Counted from the stretch's first letter, positions 22,924 through 36,257 are shown. The stretch is DNA of 64,000 nucleotides from Magicicada septendecula (GCA_034769895.1 CM068367.1:115986573-116050572), one strand, 5' to 3'. Numbers and translations: made by a program. The notes: generated by a model from the sequence alone, not told the origin.

Positions 22924-23394
22924 ACATTCCTATTAAGTTTTTTTCTCCCTCTTCGTATACTCCTAAAATAATCTCTACGTGTACCCGATTACTTACCTTT
23001 TTATTTAATAGACTTTCAGTAACCTTACTTCGGCCTCTCCTTCTTTACTTCATTTATCTTACTATATTCTGTATGATCAGCAACACTACTTTACTGTAAT
23101 CGAGTAGTAAACACATAAACATTTCTCCTTTAAAATTATGTACAGAGAAATTATGTTTAAAATTATTCCTAATCAGGGAATACCCACATCAGGCAATACC
23201 CACAAATATTTCAATGCATTTAAATGGAGTACCGTCTTCTTGTTACTTCGTAGACTTTTAGTAATTTCATTTACTCATATGCCTCTTGGCTGCTGAATTA
23301 ATGGGAGAAAAAGGAAACTTAAGAGTTACCAATCTCTCCGTCCTTTTGGTTTATAACGCCGTCCTTTTAGTTTATATCAATACTTTACTGGTTT

Positions 23395-23485
23395 ATAACT
23401 ATAGCTGTTTGAGGATACGTGAGTTACCCATCCGTTTAAGATGTTCAAACCATTTTAACCGAATCTGGGGAATCCTGTCGAGTAA
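23395..23485 (-). pseudogene. LINE RT C-terminal snippet (minus)
   Basis: Minus strand reads PQIRLKWFEHLKRMGNSRI then LKQL and a stop. It matches the W..H..RM..SRI.KQ signature seen in the other RT tails. Nothing else of the element is recognisable around it. Confidence 0.6.
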
Positions 23486-23539
23486 ACTCAGTTTACTGGC
23501 AAATATTTTTTTCGTCTATAAAACTGTTTGGCCTGAGAA

Positions 23540-23580
23540 CAATCCCTACAATGTACGTACTTCTCTGCATCATCAGAGGT
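23540..23580 (-). ncRNA. Hammerhead remnant
   Basis: Minus strand: canonical CTGATGA (23570-23576) plus T, then GAAG followed by self-complementary TACGTA, with helix II deleted. A dead relative at best. Confidence 0.3.
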
Positions 23581-24483
23581 CGAGTGTGTCAATAAATAAT
23601 TGATTTGTATTGTACAAAGAAATACAATGACATTGTTTAGCGACACATACTTTTCTGATGAATCAAGAATAGTGTACGAATTCTGTGTTAGGCAGAATAA
23701 TTTTATAAATAATTATGCAAATAATGTTTCATACGAACACAATTACGTGTGCGACAAGAAACATTATAATTCTGAGTTACTTTTAATTGTACGTTAGTAC
23801 ACATTTAATTGTGCCCGCAGATATGTCTATGAAAAAATATTATTCATAAAATCATGAAATCGAAATACTGTACTGGCATTTATACGGCAGAATATTCCGA
23901 CAAAGTTACTTGCTTACGGGCGCAATCAACAGCACTCCATTCGCCTGGTTTACGCCGCAATAAAACTGAAAACTGTAAAAATAAAATCGTTCCTCACTTC
24001 ACCTACAACGAGACAGTTTCAAAGCTGAACGCGTAGGACAAGTGAATACCGACTTTATTGAAGTGAGACAAGACTAGGCGCTTTGGGTTAGCTTGCGGTG
24101 ATGATCTATTTATGAAAGGCCGTTTCAAGCTCTTGAACGACGTGTTGAGAATTTGATTTTGCGTTCGTTTATGCACATAGCTTTTAACTTTATGTGCGTG
24201 CAAGATTGATTTCCTCCCTATCCGGTATACGTCGCGGAAATGAAAAATGTAATAAATAACGCGATAAAACTACAATCGAACGTCCCTGCATTGCGATATA
24301 TTTTTATTACTTGAGACAAGTTTTATGCAGACAGACGTAAAACAGGATTGCAGATATATATACTATGTGATTGACAAAGTGGGTTTAGGCACGGACAATC
24401 AGGAAAACTACGAGTTGTTAGAATTAAGAAAGCTATGGATATGAACTGTAACTGTACGTTTCATATTGGCGTGAGCTTTAATA

Positions 24484-24560
24484 CAATGGTCTTCAACTTT
24501 TTTGAGCCCACGGTCTGTAAATGAACGGCTCACAAGAAAACCCCTCTGGGATATGTGGTA
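24484..24560 (+). mobile_element. Possible hAT terminal fragment
   Basis: CAATGGTCTTCAACTTTTTT at the start resembles the CAG.GGT.CTCAAC.TTTTT terminus of Charlie-like hAT transposons. I see no matching other end. Confidence 0.3.
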
Positions 24561-27085
24561 GAAATTCTATTTGACCCAATATGTTGGTATAGCAGTGGAC
24601 TGTCTAGTAATAAACAAAAAATATTACGACGATGAAGGGTTGCTGGTAAAACTCGGAGGATGTGTGAAAAATTATTTAATTAAGCATTGAATGTAAACAC
24701 GCAAGGAAACCAAAACACTAAATGACACGCACTTGAATATTTTAAATTTCCAATAATGATCTGGACACACAAACCAAAATAATATCTGTTAATGATTCGT
24801 GTATGGAACGTCTGACAAATTATATTACTAGGTCACTGACTTGAACCCAACTACCCTTGCTTCGGTTAATATTATTGTCTCATTATGCAGAGCGCAGAAT
24901 CGTACAGCGTACACAATATTTTTGTGAAGTTTCATGAAGCGAGTTCCATTCTTTTACCGCTAAAGTACAATATTCTTAGTGCAAAGAAGGAAAATCACAA
25001 ATTTAATTAGAACATTTTATTAAGTCGAGTGTATGTGTATGGTTAATGCAATGGTTATCGAATATAATATTGAGGTTTTCCGCGTATGAGTGCAAGCTGT
25101 CCTCTGTTGACAGTGGTAATAAACAAACACCATCTGTACATACTTACACCAACACAATTAGTCTACACTTAACCACTTTGTTTTTTAAACTTGTCTTCTA
25201 CCTAAAACAAGACTTCAGTTTTCAAACCTCTCATTATCTTCTTAGGAAAGATTTCTCGCAACTTGGTTATCCTCATAGAAAACCTCATATAGCACATTAA
25301 ATGAATACGTGTGACAATCGTTCACTATACATCAGGACAACCGCGGCGCACTGTTTGTAAATCATTTGTTTAATACTAATTGCCACGGTGACCCACAGCC
25401 GTAGGTATAATAGAACAAGCATTGACCTGAGCGTTAACTCAGACTAGTTAATACGTTATTTGATAATAATTCCACGCGGAAAAAATTATAAACACTAAGA
25501 ATATTCTTGGTCCATCAAATAAACAAGAATCGAACATCACTTTCTTGTATTTTCTATAAAGACGAGTCTTCTGGAGCTTTCTTTAACTTTTTACTTTAAC
25601 AGCGACCTTTGTACAGACAAGTCTAAAGACAAAGGCGCTGTGAGTTAGCGAGCTGATTTACTGGGAGACTGGTGAGTGTCGGAAATAATGCGGAGTGTTA
25701 TGAAGTGACATGAAGTATTTATAACTGCTATTAAATAATTTTTTGATTCAGAGGTTGTATTTAATTGTTGCGGACCTAACGTAATAGAGCTTCCATTTAC
25801 ACTGAAGAATTTTAAAATATTATATTTTAAATAAATGTTTAGGTAAAGCTTTCTGGATTTTTTTTTTTTTTTTGCTTTCTCTGTGTCAAATTAATTCCAC
25901 TAACTTACGCACGTCACACTACTTTACTTAATCCTGTCTACTTATTTCTTACGTCTGGACAATTTTTACGGATGCAAGTCGATCTGCTGAGTTTCTTTAC
26001 ACGGTTTCTTTCAGTTTATCCTGTGCTGTGCTATTTCATCTAGCTCCAAAGTAGTTTTCTCCTTTTCAAGACCTTATCTTATTTCACGCTGCCATGTTTC
26101 GTTATACTTGTCTCTGCTTCAGCTTCTCTCCTGGCTCTTTACCTCATCGATTCTTCGAGTTAGTCTTTCTCACTCGTTGACCGCACCATAATATGACCGA
26201 TATCTGTAATAGCCTTTCCTTGATCTGGACGAAGTATCTCAGTTGGGATTGCTCTACTATATGGTATAATGTAAATATATCTCTTTTAGTCTTTCTCTAA
26301 ACATTTCGTAACCGTTATATACCTATATTCACATTAAAATTAGTAGAGCCAACATGCAATCAGCAAGAAACACGACAAGCAAAGAGGCGAATGTAAAGAA
26401 GAAGAGAGACGAGTTAAACCAGCATTATAGATATCTATTAAGGCTTTTCTGTCTGTTTTGAGAATTTCACGCAGTGTTTGAGCGTATACTAATTTACTCT
26501 ATACAATTAGTCACGCAAACGTTTAAATAAATAAAATTTAATGATACAGCGTCACCGCCGGAAACTCCGCTAAGCCAAAACGCTCATCCTTGTGGGCGAA
26601 TTTATTTTTATAGACGTACGTAAGCGATGCCGGTCAACGACCAGCCCGACGGTAATGGCACAAACACGAGTATTTGTATGTGCACGCGTATTGACGAAGC
26701 GTACAGACAAACAACTAACTGCTGTTATCCTTCAGAACGGTCTTAACAAATTACGCAACAAGTATTTCAATTATTTTAGTTCCATAAATACAACAAAAAA
26801 CTTAAAGTGTTCTGCGTTTTAGGATAACCGGGTTAGTGATCCCACCACAAGCTCTCTGACGTAAGCTATCAGGGTTACTACTGTGGATTACTACAGTCCA
26901 CAATATTCTTGTTTTCATTTACCTTAAAGTCTCATCAATCAACGGGTGTATAAAGCTTTATATAATTTAATATTCCAAATTCCTACCTACAGAAGACTCT
27001 ATTCCTGCGTTAACTTACGCAGAAGTAGCTTTAATGCCTAGATTTTGGGTACGGGCTTCACGAAAAATTACTGTAAAACGGCAAA
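24560..27085. other. Unassigned DNA
   Basis: No supported gene. A poly-T run at about 25858-25874 and a pyrimidine-rich patch at 25900-26200 are the only structure. Confidence 0.4.
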
Positions 27086-27089
27086 GGAT

Positions 27090-27235
27090 TATTATTTCAG
27101 CTTACAGAAGACAATGGTGTGATCATTTGCAAAGGATGACAGAGGATCGATTGCCGAAAGCGGCACTGAAATAGCGGCATTATAAAGCCATTGATAGAAG
27201 AAACGTAGGAAGAAGAAGAAGACGACGACGAAGAA
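27090..27235 (+). pseudogene. LINE RT C-terminal fragment with GAA/GAC tail
   Basis: Plus strand: ISAYRRQWCDHLQRMTEDR then LPKAALK, stop, and RRNVGRRRRRR generated as the frame enters GAAGAAGAAGACGACGACG. Motif order is W..H..RM.EDRLPK.AL, then the RNVGR segment and triplet tail. Truncated and dead. Confidence 0.75.
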
Positions 27236-27239
27236 AAAA

Positions 27240-27735
27240 TAATGAGTAGAAAAGACACCGAGATAACACATATAGAATTATAAAAAAATTTAGAAAAACG
27301 AAAATTGTAAAGAGAAACAGTATGGACTTCCAGACGTGAAACTATCCTTCTAATTGTTAACCTAATTATTGTCTGCTCTGCAAAGAATGTTCTAATATTT
27401 TACACCTTACCATGTCAGTAGGTAGTTGTAGATAGGCTACTAACTACTGTCTGCATTTTACACATCTCCAACACTATATTATACCTCTAAAATATTTACA
27501 TGCAGCCTGTCATACTTTGTTAAGAGATAAATGTTACAGTTCTGAGAAGGTCACAAAGAATCATAGAATTTCAAAGTAGCTGACCATGATGTGGCTGGGA
27601 CCCATTAATATTTGTGTGTGATTAATCTGCATTCCACCTAGTTCAACCCTGCATGCGGCATTCGTTAGGTCATTTATCAACGTTCCCATAATGATTCCAA
27701 AATACCAGCTTTAATAATAGATTCAATTGAATATG
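27240..27735. other. Unassigned DNA
   Basis: No supported feature. Confidence 0.45.
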
Positions 27736-27917
<182 letters not shown>

Positions 27918-27919
27918 AT

Positions 27920-30010
27920 ACACACACATATTTCTGCTGGCCATAAATCTGTAAAAATTAATATATTGAATCGGTTTATTAAATAACGTATTTAGCATTG
28001 CAGTGGATTTAAGATCGAATTTTTGAAAAGGATCCCTGTTTCTCTTTCTGAATGTGTAAGAAATAATGTCTGTAGTTTTGTTTATATAAAAATTTGTCTA
28101 TGATCAAATATCTAAAGGTATTTTACGCATGGTTCGTTTATGTAAGAACATCCGGTACAGTATAACTACGGTTTCTGTTATCACAAATCACCATTAACAT
28201 TTGATTAGTATTGATGAATGTACAGATTTGTAGATTGGTTGGAATTATTAGGAGCAAATAAAATACACAAACATGTTTTTTTATTGTTTTAAAGCAAAGT
28301 GTTTTACAGATAAAACTATCGCCTATCTAAGATTTAGACGATAATAATAGATTTAAGATATCTAAGATTTAAGATAATAATAGAAGACAACAGACTGTAA
28401 TTGGGTGGAAAGTTTTGAGCGGGTTAAAAAGATTTAACAGGCTTGGCACATGAGAAGGTTTCGTTTATTTATAAATGATTTAATATTAAATGTCTTAAAT
28501 TTTGGCGATGAACATTAATTATCTGATTATCCAAAACAATTTTGATAAATGTCTAAATTTTAAAGTTAATTCTTATTATAGATTAGAGTGAAATTTTCAG
28601 AACAATTGTTACAATAAAACGACAAGTATACTTAAACATTAATATCTAAATGGTAAATTGCTTACTTTCTGCTTAATAATTTTCTGAGGTGAAAACGTAC
28701 AAACTCTTGAAACTGTATAAATTCTACAGATAATATTTTTTTTTAACTATTTTCTCGTAGTAAATTTTAATTAATTTACGCGTATAGTACGCCCACAGTA
28801 AATACAGCCTACTATACATACTGCACAGTGCTCGACTTTCGAACAATTGATTCGGGCTTCGAACACGTTTTAGGGAACACAATACGTTCCAAAGTCGAAG
28901 ACCTCCTATATTGCTAGTTTAAGTCGCGTGCTGATTATACAATTCTTAAACTAGAATAACAAACGTTCTGGAAATAAATGAAATAACCACCGCAGTGTAG
29001 GCCATAGTTTATAAATCCACACAGTATTTCTAACTTATTTACTTTGTTACATTTCGTTGTTTATCAGTAGAGGATGAGAGCTTAAGAACAAGACTTATAA
29101 ATACTCCTTTGTGTCAATAAAACTAACAGCATTGTGGCTGCATAAATTAATTGCAAGTGCATTCCGAGTAAAAATAACCTAAACATTTCAAACGAGAAAA
29201 CGCATTTTACACATAAATAAATAACTTATTCTCCTATTTATTCTTAGTGGGACAACATACAAACACAGTAACAGCGGGTGGGTATAAACGTTTACAACAC
29301 AATGTGTTTATTTATGGAATGTCACGTCCGTCTTTTAAACAGCACTAAAGAATTCATCAAGCAAAGAAGTAGTACAGTGTTGTAAATCACCCTCGAGCTC
29401 TTAAGATATATTAAGAGTTGCCAATAAGTTTAAAAATTAAGGAAAAGGATTCATGCATATTTCTGCCATAGAAAAGTAGTACGTAGCGTAATTTTCATAC
29501 TATATTAGACGTTGACAAGAATCGCGATAACAGATCAAAGAAATATTTGCATGTGTCAGAGGAGTATGTAAAGAAACATTTACGATTGCGCAAAAGATCC
29601 TTCTTCAGCTCCACTGCGAAAGACAGGAAGGTCTACCTATTTATCTATAGGATTCTTACGACTGTCTCACAGATCGTCGCACTGTACAATGGATACAAAA
29701 TACAGGCACCAAATGAAGTCACTGTAATTACCAGATTTAATTAGTCAACAATAACAACTTGAAATCATCAAGGTACTCTCATACAGTAATTCTAGTTAAA
29801 CTTGTCCATACGCAATAATAACTGCTAGCTATTAAGAGTTCCGCACTAGCTATAATACAACATTTTCTACTGATCAGCAACAATCACTTGATCCGCGCTG
29901 AATAAATCGCCAACTAACTGACCAACTAAGCCGGTCGCTGTTGCTTATATAGATCAAGCAGATGTTACAGAATGATTTTTATTCTTTTGGTGGCGTGGGA
30001 GCATAATTTC
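27920..30010. other. Unassigned AT-rich DNA
   Basis: A small duplicated ATTTAAGAT/GATAATAATAGA motif lies near 28326-28386. 29660-29960 shares short blocks with 8545-8935 and has TATATAAG on the minus strand near 29946, which could mark an old LTR. No gene. Confidence 0.35.
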
Positions 30011-30011
30011 G

Positions 30012-30112
30012 GTAGTTACAAGTGCTCTCGAAAAGTCTAGAGGGTACTTTTGTGCACAGCCTTGACACAGACGCTGCACCTGCAGACTTTTCGAGAGCAT
30101 TTAGGTAATTAC
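30012..30112. repeat. Fold-back (inverted) repeat
   Basis: Arms 30012-30038 and 30084-30112 share the inverted core GCTCTCGAAAAGTCT and its outer GTA(A/G)TTAC, with a 2-nt length difference. The spacer of 45 bp has no recognisable content. Could be a small MITE-like unit. Confidence 0.7.
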
Positions 30113-30534
30113 GTAAGAATATGTTTACAACTTCCTTAACGTCTTTTCGGTTTCCAGCCTCCACTCAACAGGTAATTATCTCTTGCTGATTTTGTTGTAA
30201 ATGCATTCTCTTCAGATTTTCCTGGGTGTTCCTGTTTTCCTTCGTCCGTTTGGTATTAGCATCAATACTTGCCCAGTAGGCTACCATTCAGTTCGCGGAG
30301 AGAAAGCAACTCAGGGGAAAAGACAGTGGAAGAAAGAGATTCAGAATAAAAACGTGGACTTTTGAGTTGCTGTAGACGGATAATAAAATACTACTGTCTT
30401 TTAATGTGTGACAAATAGAATGTATACAGAAAAGCAGTAGGCCTATGTCAACAGACATGCTTATACAGAGTACGTAATATTTACATAGAAAATAATTGCC
30501 AACAGACCGAACTTATATTTAAATTAATATTGAA

Positions 30535-30840
30535 CGAGGAACGTGTTACAAAAGTGGAAAAATTTTGGAAGCCGGCGAAAACAGTTGTAGAAAGGACAAC
30601 GTAATTGGTCACTTATTACGACATCTTAGCTTCCTCACGACCTTGTATGACGGAGTCTTGAGGGAACGTGATATCAGGGGAAGATCGAGACAAAAGAATA
30701 TTGGCGACATCAAAGGAAGAAAAACACACGAAGAGCATGAAAAACTTTGGAGAGAAAGAATTTGCAGGCGTACTAACCTGCGGTCTGGTGAGAAAAAGAA
30801 GAAAGCCGTGCAACTGCAGATTGCAAGAATAGTATAACAG
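30535..30840 (+). pseudogene. LINE RT C-terminal fragment
   Basis: Open from about 30565: ENSCRKDNVIGHLLRHLSFL, TTLYDGVLRERDIRGRSRQK, then a charged stretch to a stop near 30835. This matches the R...W.GH.LRH..L..T..EG.....RGR.R signature of another non-LTR RT subfamily, distinct from the W..H..RM..RIP type. The W of WIGH is replaced and no RT core is present, so it is a truncated, inactive copy. Confidence 0.7.
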
Positions 30841-30849
30841 AAATGTACT

Positions 30850-32382
30850 GGACATATGACTAGGACAAAAAAATGATTGACTGCAAGGGCACCAGTTAAC
30901 TAAGTACATATGAGAGAAAGAAAAATAATGTACTCTGGAGATACAAAATAATGGCATACTTCTATGGACGAAGCGGGCACATCAGGTACTGAATAGAGAT
31001 GAGTGGAAAAGATGGGATTGGTTTTTGCATAATGTTATGCCATTGATAGCAGGCTTATTAGCAAAGTGATAATCCTGGTAGGCTGTTATTACTGACAAAG
31101 TGTGTATATGGGGGAAAAAATTATGAAATTTATTATCACTGTAAAAACATAGGTACGTAATGGTAGTGTAACTGTTAGTTCCCTATGATGCGATGTTGTC
31201 ACCATGGAGGTAAAAGAGAACTTCGATTTCTCCCAGACTTGAGCGTATGGAAAAGCCCTTGTCCAACATTCGGCATTTTTTAATCATTAAAAGAGAACAG
31301 TTAACGTTTCTTTCTATTTAATTGATTTATCTGAATAAAAATAAGCAAATACGAATCAGGGTAAAGTACACTGCATAACTTCTGACTACTGAACGTTTAA
31401 GCCTTGTTGAGCAACGCACGTTCTCTCCAGAGAGGAAATAACTCTCACAGCGTGTTGTTTATGAGTACACAGATTCCCTCGTGACTGCATCGATGACGTG
31501 ATTGCCAGACGAAATGGCAAGGAAAATGTGATAATAAAAACAATTCTGGGGCGTCGCCTTTGGTGGATGACTGGGGAAGTGTTGGCTTGAGAGGTTGTCG
31601 TCGCTGTTCCAGCAGTTGATAGACAAAAGCTGCTCTTGCTGCTGTCGATATGAAAATTGAAAATAAAAATAATTGTCATAATATACGCGCGCGCGCACAG
31701 ACTCATGCATATATAATTTTTGGATCGCATGGATATTTACAATAAATGACAACCTGACAAATCACACGTATCTTAAATGAACGCGCCAATCAGTTGTCAC
31801 AATTATTAATTAATTAATTATGTCTAGTAATTATATGAATCTTACAGAATGTATTTCCTTCGCGCATAGCGTGTACTTGTTAAGAAAAATTTATATAAAT
31901 TCAACAAAATAAATTAGATAAATTATAGGGATAAAAATATTTTAATTATTTACAGCAGTTGTTACTGACTATTTCAAATCCAAACCAAGACAATTTAACT
32001 TCAAATAGTATCAGTTATACAAACTGGAGCAGTTAATACTGAATTCTTAGAGGTATTTTTGCGCGTATGCGTGTGTACGTCTTTCTGTCTTTACAAACGG
32101 CAGGAGTGTTTTGCAGAAAGGACACGTCTGAACTTGTAAAAACAAACAACTGTCTGCAAACAAACGAATGTACGGGCAAGGCAAAGGTTACGGGGACACG
32201 TATATAACAGCGCAAACGACATGGCTGCTCTCTTACGCTGTATATAAGAACGACGAATTCATTTGAATGCTGCAAACAACGCTTCTGGTTGTAGGTACAT
32301 ACGTATGAGAGTATTTCTGCACTCCTCTTACTATAATTGCACCTAAGAAAGTAATCGTATATTCCAACATATATTTCTCTTA

Positions 32383-32385
<3 letters not shown>
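30850..32385. other. Unassigned DNA
   Basis: Frames on the minus strand at 31386-31752 overlap one another and resemble no protein I know. No supported gene. Confidence 0.4.
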
Positions 32386-32386
<1 letters not shown>

Positions 32387-32423
<37 letters not shown>

Positions 32424-32443
32424 GTCTCCCCCTCTCACTCTCA

Positions 32444-32509
<66 letters not shown>
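32387..32509 (+). repeat. (CT)n microsatellite
   Basis: About 120 bp of CT with CC-rich interruptions. It is followed by GATGATGAGACTAGCTTGAA, a block that recurs in similar form at about 63911. Confidence 0.9.
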
Positions 32510-32512
<3 letters not shown>

Positions 32513-32638
32513 GGGATTTGGGGATGATGAGACTAGCTTGAAGGTTGGAGTCCCCATTCCCCTCACGGCAAATTATATATTATATATAAATAATTATTTA
32601 ATATTTTCAATAAATACACTGCAAGTAGTTTTATTTTC

Positions 32639-32682
32639 ACCTGACGCACGTTTCACAGAAATTATTCTGTATCTTCAGAGGT
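32639..32682 (-). ncRNA. Hammerhead ribozyme-like motif
   Basis: Minus strand: helix I ACCT (32679-32682) with AGGT (32639-32642). Core CTGAAGA (32672-32678), extra T, helix II ACAGAA-TAAT-TTCTGT (perfect 6 bp), GAAA (32651-32654), helix III ACGTGCGT, H17 = C. Complete core. Confidence 0.7.
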
Positions 32683-32780
32683 TTGTTTGAATTGTTATTG
32701 AACGTTTCGTTTACAATCATTGATTGTTTGATTGATTGATCATGGATTGTAAGCGAAACATACAATTACAATTCAAACAA

Positions 32781-32814
32781 ACCTCTGAAGATATCTGTGA
32801 AACGTGCGTCAGGT
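32781..32814 (+). ncRNA. Hammerhead motif with collapsed helix II
   Basis: Helix I ACCT/AGGT, core CTGAAGA (32785-32791), then only TATCTGT before GAAA (32799-32802), ACGTGCGT and C. It is the right-arm partner of 32639-32682 and has lost the helix II hairpin, so it should be inactive. Confidence 0.55.
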
Positions 32815-32859
32815 GAAAATAAACCTACCTGCAGTGTATTTATTTGAAGATATTACATG

Positions 32860-33520
32860 GGAGACCTGCAGGAAACTCAACAAGTTACTTACAAAGGAAT
32901 AATTTAATCATTTATACGATTATGTATAAGCCTTATTTTACCACACGCAACTGGATTAGAAATAGGCTTATATTAAACTGTTATTGAATTTCACTAAACG
33001 TTTTAATAGCTCCGGGGGGGGCTGATATCCTTTATCCCCCTGTAGTTACGCCATTGTATACATACAATTGTAAATACGTTCGATACACTAAATAAATATT
33101 GTATAAGTGTACAGTCAACATCTTTTCGGTTGTGATACACGTTTCGAACTTCAAGCTCATAAATTGGAACTGCCATGAGTTGAGAGAAACAAGTAACTTA
33201 TACAGGACAGTGACATTACTGCTGTCGTCAGCCACACTGCATAATAGTCGAAACATCTATTAAAATAGCAAAAATATCGTGACCGTACATTTACACAGTC
33301 ATAATTTACGCTGTTAATACGTCACGAAACGGAACTGCACCACCAAGTTAAATAATATCGGTACGGAGAATTATACATGACCTCCATGTTCTAAGATTTA
33401 TATTCAAAATCATTTACGAAATGAAATGCTTCCATAGAAACTACTTCTTTCCACACTTGTTGCTTCAGCCTTAACCACAGTACTGTGGTCACTAACGTAT
33501 ACCACCACACGTTATCCCAC
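32860..33520. other. Unassigned DNA
   Basis: No supported gene. Confidence 0.4.
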
Positions 33521-33526
33521 TCGATT

Positions 33527-33570
33527 TTCACTGATGATGGCAGTCGACGGCACTGCCGAAACGTCTGGTT
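33527..33570 (+). ncRNA. Hammerhead ribozyme-like motif, canonical core
   Basis: Core CTGATGA (33531-33537), extra T, helix II GGCAGT-(7 nt)-ACTGCC (33539-33557), GAAA (33558-33561), ACGT, H17 = C. Helix I is weak (CA/TG plus wobble). No inverted arms found around it. Confidence 0.6.
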
Positions 33571-33689
33571 TTGCAGAAAACATTGGACTACGGCCAAACA
33601 GCCCGGGAAGGAATTTTAACAACAAACTACTACTTTGTTGCCGATAACGTAGTACACATATAAAAATTATCCCCTCCCCCTTCAAATAT

Positions 33690-35940
33690 AATTTCCATTT
33701 ATAAAAAAATTACCCCCACCCCGTTCAATTAACCTCTACATTTATAGATATTTCATCTACGTTTCTACAGTGGATTATTAAGATCTTCTTATCAGGATAC
33801 TTTATTTATCAAAATTAAGTACTTTACTCTTGTTACAACAAAAAATGTTTCGGGTACTCTGCCCTTTCCCCGTAACCGATCTTCACCAAAATCAATAGGC
33901 CTTTAGTCTTCTACAACGCAGGCACATATGTATAAAATTATTTGATTCTGTTTGAATTTACGGCAGTTATCGTTCGTCCCGAAAATATTTCTCTTGTTAC
34001 AACATAAAATGTTGCAGGTAAACTACCCCGTTCCCTTAACCGATCTTCACCAAAATCAACAGGCCTTGAGTTCTCTACAATTTAGGAACGTTTGCAAAAA
34101 CTTGTTTGATTACATTTGAATTTAAGGCAGTTATCGTTCGTCATAGAAAAAATTACCCTTGTTATCACATAAAAGGTTGCAGGTAAACTACCCCTTTCTC
34201 TTAACTGATCTTCACCAGAATCAACAGGTCTTGAGTTCTCTACAATTCAAGGACGCATGCAAAACATTATTTGATTCTGTTTGAATGCGCGGCAGTTATC
34301 GTTCGACATAGAAACAATTACTCTTGTTAAAACATTAAAGTTGGCAAGTAAACTACCCCTTTCCCTTAACCGATCTTCACCAAAATCAACAGACCTTCAG
34401 TCCTTTACAATGCAAAAAATTATTTGATTCTCTTTGAATATGCGGCAATTATCATTCGTCATAAAAATAAAATTACCATTTAAAACATAAAACGTTGCCG
34501 GTAAATTACCCTTTTCCCTTAACCGATCTTCACCAAAATCAACAGACCTTGAGTACTCTATAATTTAGAAAGGTGTGCAAAAAAGTATATGATTCTGTTT
34601 GAATTTACGGCAGTTATCGTTCGTCATAGAAAAAATTACCCTTGTTAAAACATAAAAAGTTGCAGGTAAACTACCCCTTTCTCGTAATCGATCTTCGCCA
34701 AAATCAGTCCTTCAGTCCTCTACAATTCAGGGACGCATGCAAAACATTATTTGATTTTGTTTGAATGTGCCGCAGTTATCGTTCGTCATAGAAAAAATTA
34801 CCGTTGTTAAAAAAAATTACCGTTGTGTAAAAAAATTACACCCACCCCGTTCAACTAACATCTTTATTTATAGATATTATTTCATCTACGTTTCTACAGT
34901 GGATTATTAAGATCTTCTTATCAGAATACTTTATTTATCAAAATTAAGAACTTTACTCTTGTTACAACAAAAAATGTTTCTGGTAAACTGCCCTTTCCCC
35001 GTAACCGATCTTCACCAAAATCAATAGGCCTTTAGTCTTCTACAACGCAGGCACATATGTATAAAATTATTTGATTCTGTTTGAATTTACGGCAGTTATC
35101 GTTCATCATGAAAATATTTCTCTTGTTACAACATAAAATGTTGCAGGTAAGCTACCCCGTTCCCTTAACCGATCTTCACCAAAATAAACAGATCTTGAGG
35201 ACTTAACAATGCAGGAACGTATGCAAAAAAATATTTGATTCTGTTTGAATGTGCGGCAGTTATCATTCGTCATAAGAAAATTACCCTTGTTAAAACATAA
35301 AACGTTGCAGGTAAACTACCCCTTTCTCTTAACCGATCTTCACCAAAATCAATAGAACTTCAGTCCTCTACAATTCAGGGATGCATGCAAAAAAATATTT
35401 GATTCTGTTTGAATGTGCGGCAGTTATCTTTCGTCATGAAAACATTTCTCTTGTTACAACATAAAATGTTGCAGGTAAACTACCCCTTTCCCTAAACCGA
35501 TCTTCACCAAAATCAATAGAACTTCAGTCCTCTACAATTCAGGGATGCATGCAAAAAAATATTTGATTCTGTTTGAATGTGCGGCAGTTATCTTTCGTCA
35601 TATAAAAAATTACCCTTGTAAAAACATAAATGTTGCAGGTAAACTACCCCTTTCCCTTAACCGATCTTCACCAACACTAATAGGTCTTGAGAACTCTACA
35701 ATACAGGGCTGTATGCAAAACATTATTTGATTCTGTTTGAATTTGCGGCTGTTATCGTTTGCCATAGAAAAAAATTACCCTTGATAAAAAAAAGTTCCTG
35801 GTGAACTACCCCTTTTCCCTTAACCGATCTTCACCAAAAACAATAGGTCTTGAGTACTCCACAATTCAGAGCTGTATGCAAAAAAGTATTTGATTCTGTT
35901 TGAATTTGCGGCTGTTATCGTTTGCCATATAAAAAAAATC
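33690..35940 (+). repeat. Satellite-like higher-order tandem repeat
   Basis: Twelve copies of a roughly 164-bp monomer, marked by CCGATCTTCACCAAAATCAA and GATTCTGTTTGAAT, at about 33877, 34041, 34206, 34371, 34524, 34689, 35006, 35170, 35334, 35498, 35662 and 35824. They form two blocks of six offset by 1129 bp. Each block is preceded by the same leader (CCACCCCGTTCAA..., GTTTCTACAGTGGATTATTA at 33761 and 34890). Monomer 1 resembles monomer 7 more than its neighbours, the hallmark of higher-order repeats. No long open frame runs through it. The right end passes into a CAGA/CACA-rich run (35941-36000). Confidence 0.93.
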
Positions 35941-36256
35941 TACAGACACACAGACACATAGACAGATAGACACACAGACAGACAGACATACACACAGACA
36001 CTTTCCGAAAAATGACTTTTTTCATATTTTGAGGGTAGTACAATCAGAATCTGCAATAATCTCGACCACGATTTTTTTTGCCATCACCATACTTCCATTT
36101 CCTTATGGAACATGGAAATAATACATGTGTGCATACATATACTTGGGAGAAACTTTCTTTAAAATTAACCGCTGACTGCTTAAAAATTCACGGAAAGGGA
36201 ATGCGAAGGAGGAAGGAAAGAAAAAATAGTAACGTATTGCTACTCCAGAGGAGGAG

Positions 36257-36257
<1 letters not shown>

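Larger units (their letters stand above)
32600..32853. mobile_element. Hammerhead-bearing inverted-arm element with two divergent motifs
   Basis: Left arm from about 32600 (ATATTTTCAATAAATACACTG...) and right arm to about 32853 (...CAGTGTATTTATTTGAA) are inverted copies over most of about 90 bp. Each arm carries a hammerhead motif, on the minus strand in the left arm and the plus strand in the right. The 40 bp to the right (32854-32896) may be a tail; an AATAATT-like direct repeat could be a target duplication but is not convincing in this AT-rich context. Confidence 0.7.

Noticed and set aside
33126-33270. Two GAAAC words with nearby stem-like sequence (minus near 33135, plus near 33250)
   Set aside because: No CTGANGA core on the same strand in the right place; not counted as hammerheads.
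33690-35940. CRISPR-like array
   Set aside because: Spacing is regular, but the whole ~164-bp unit is repeated, with no unique spacers; it is a eukaryotic tandem repeat.
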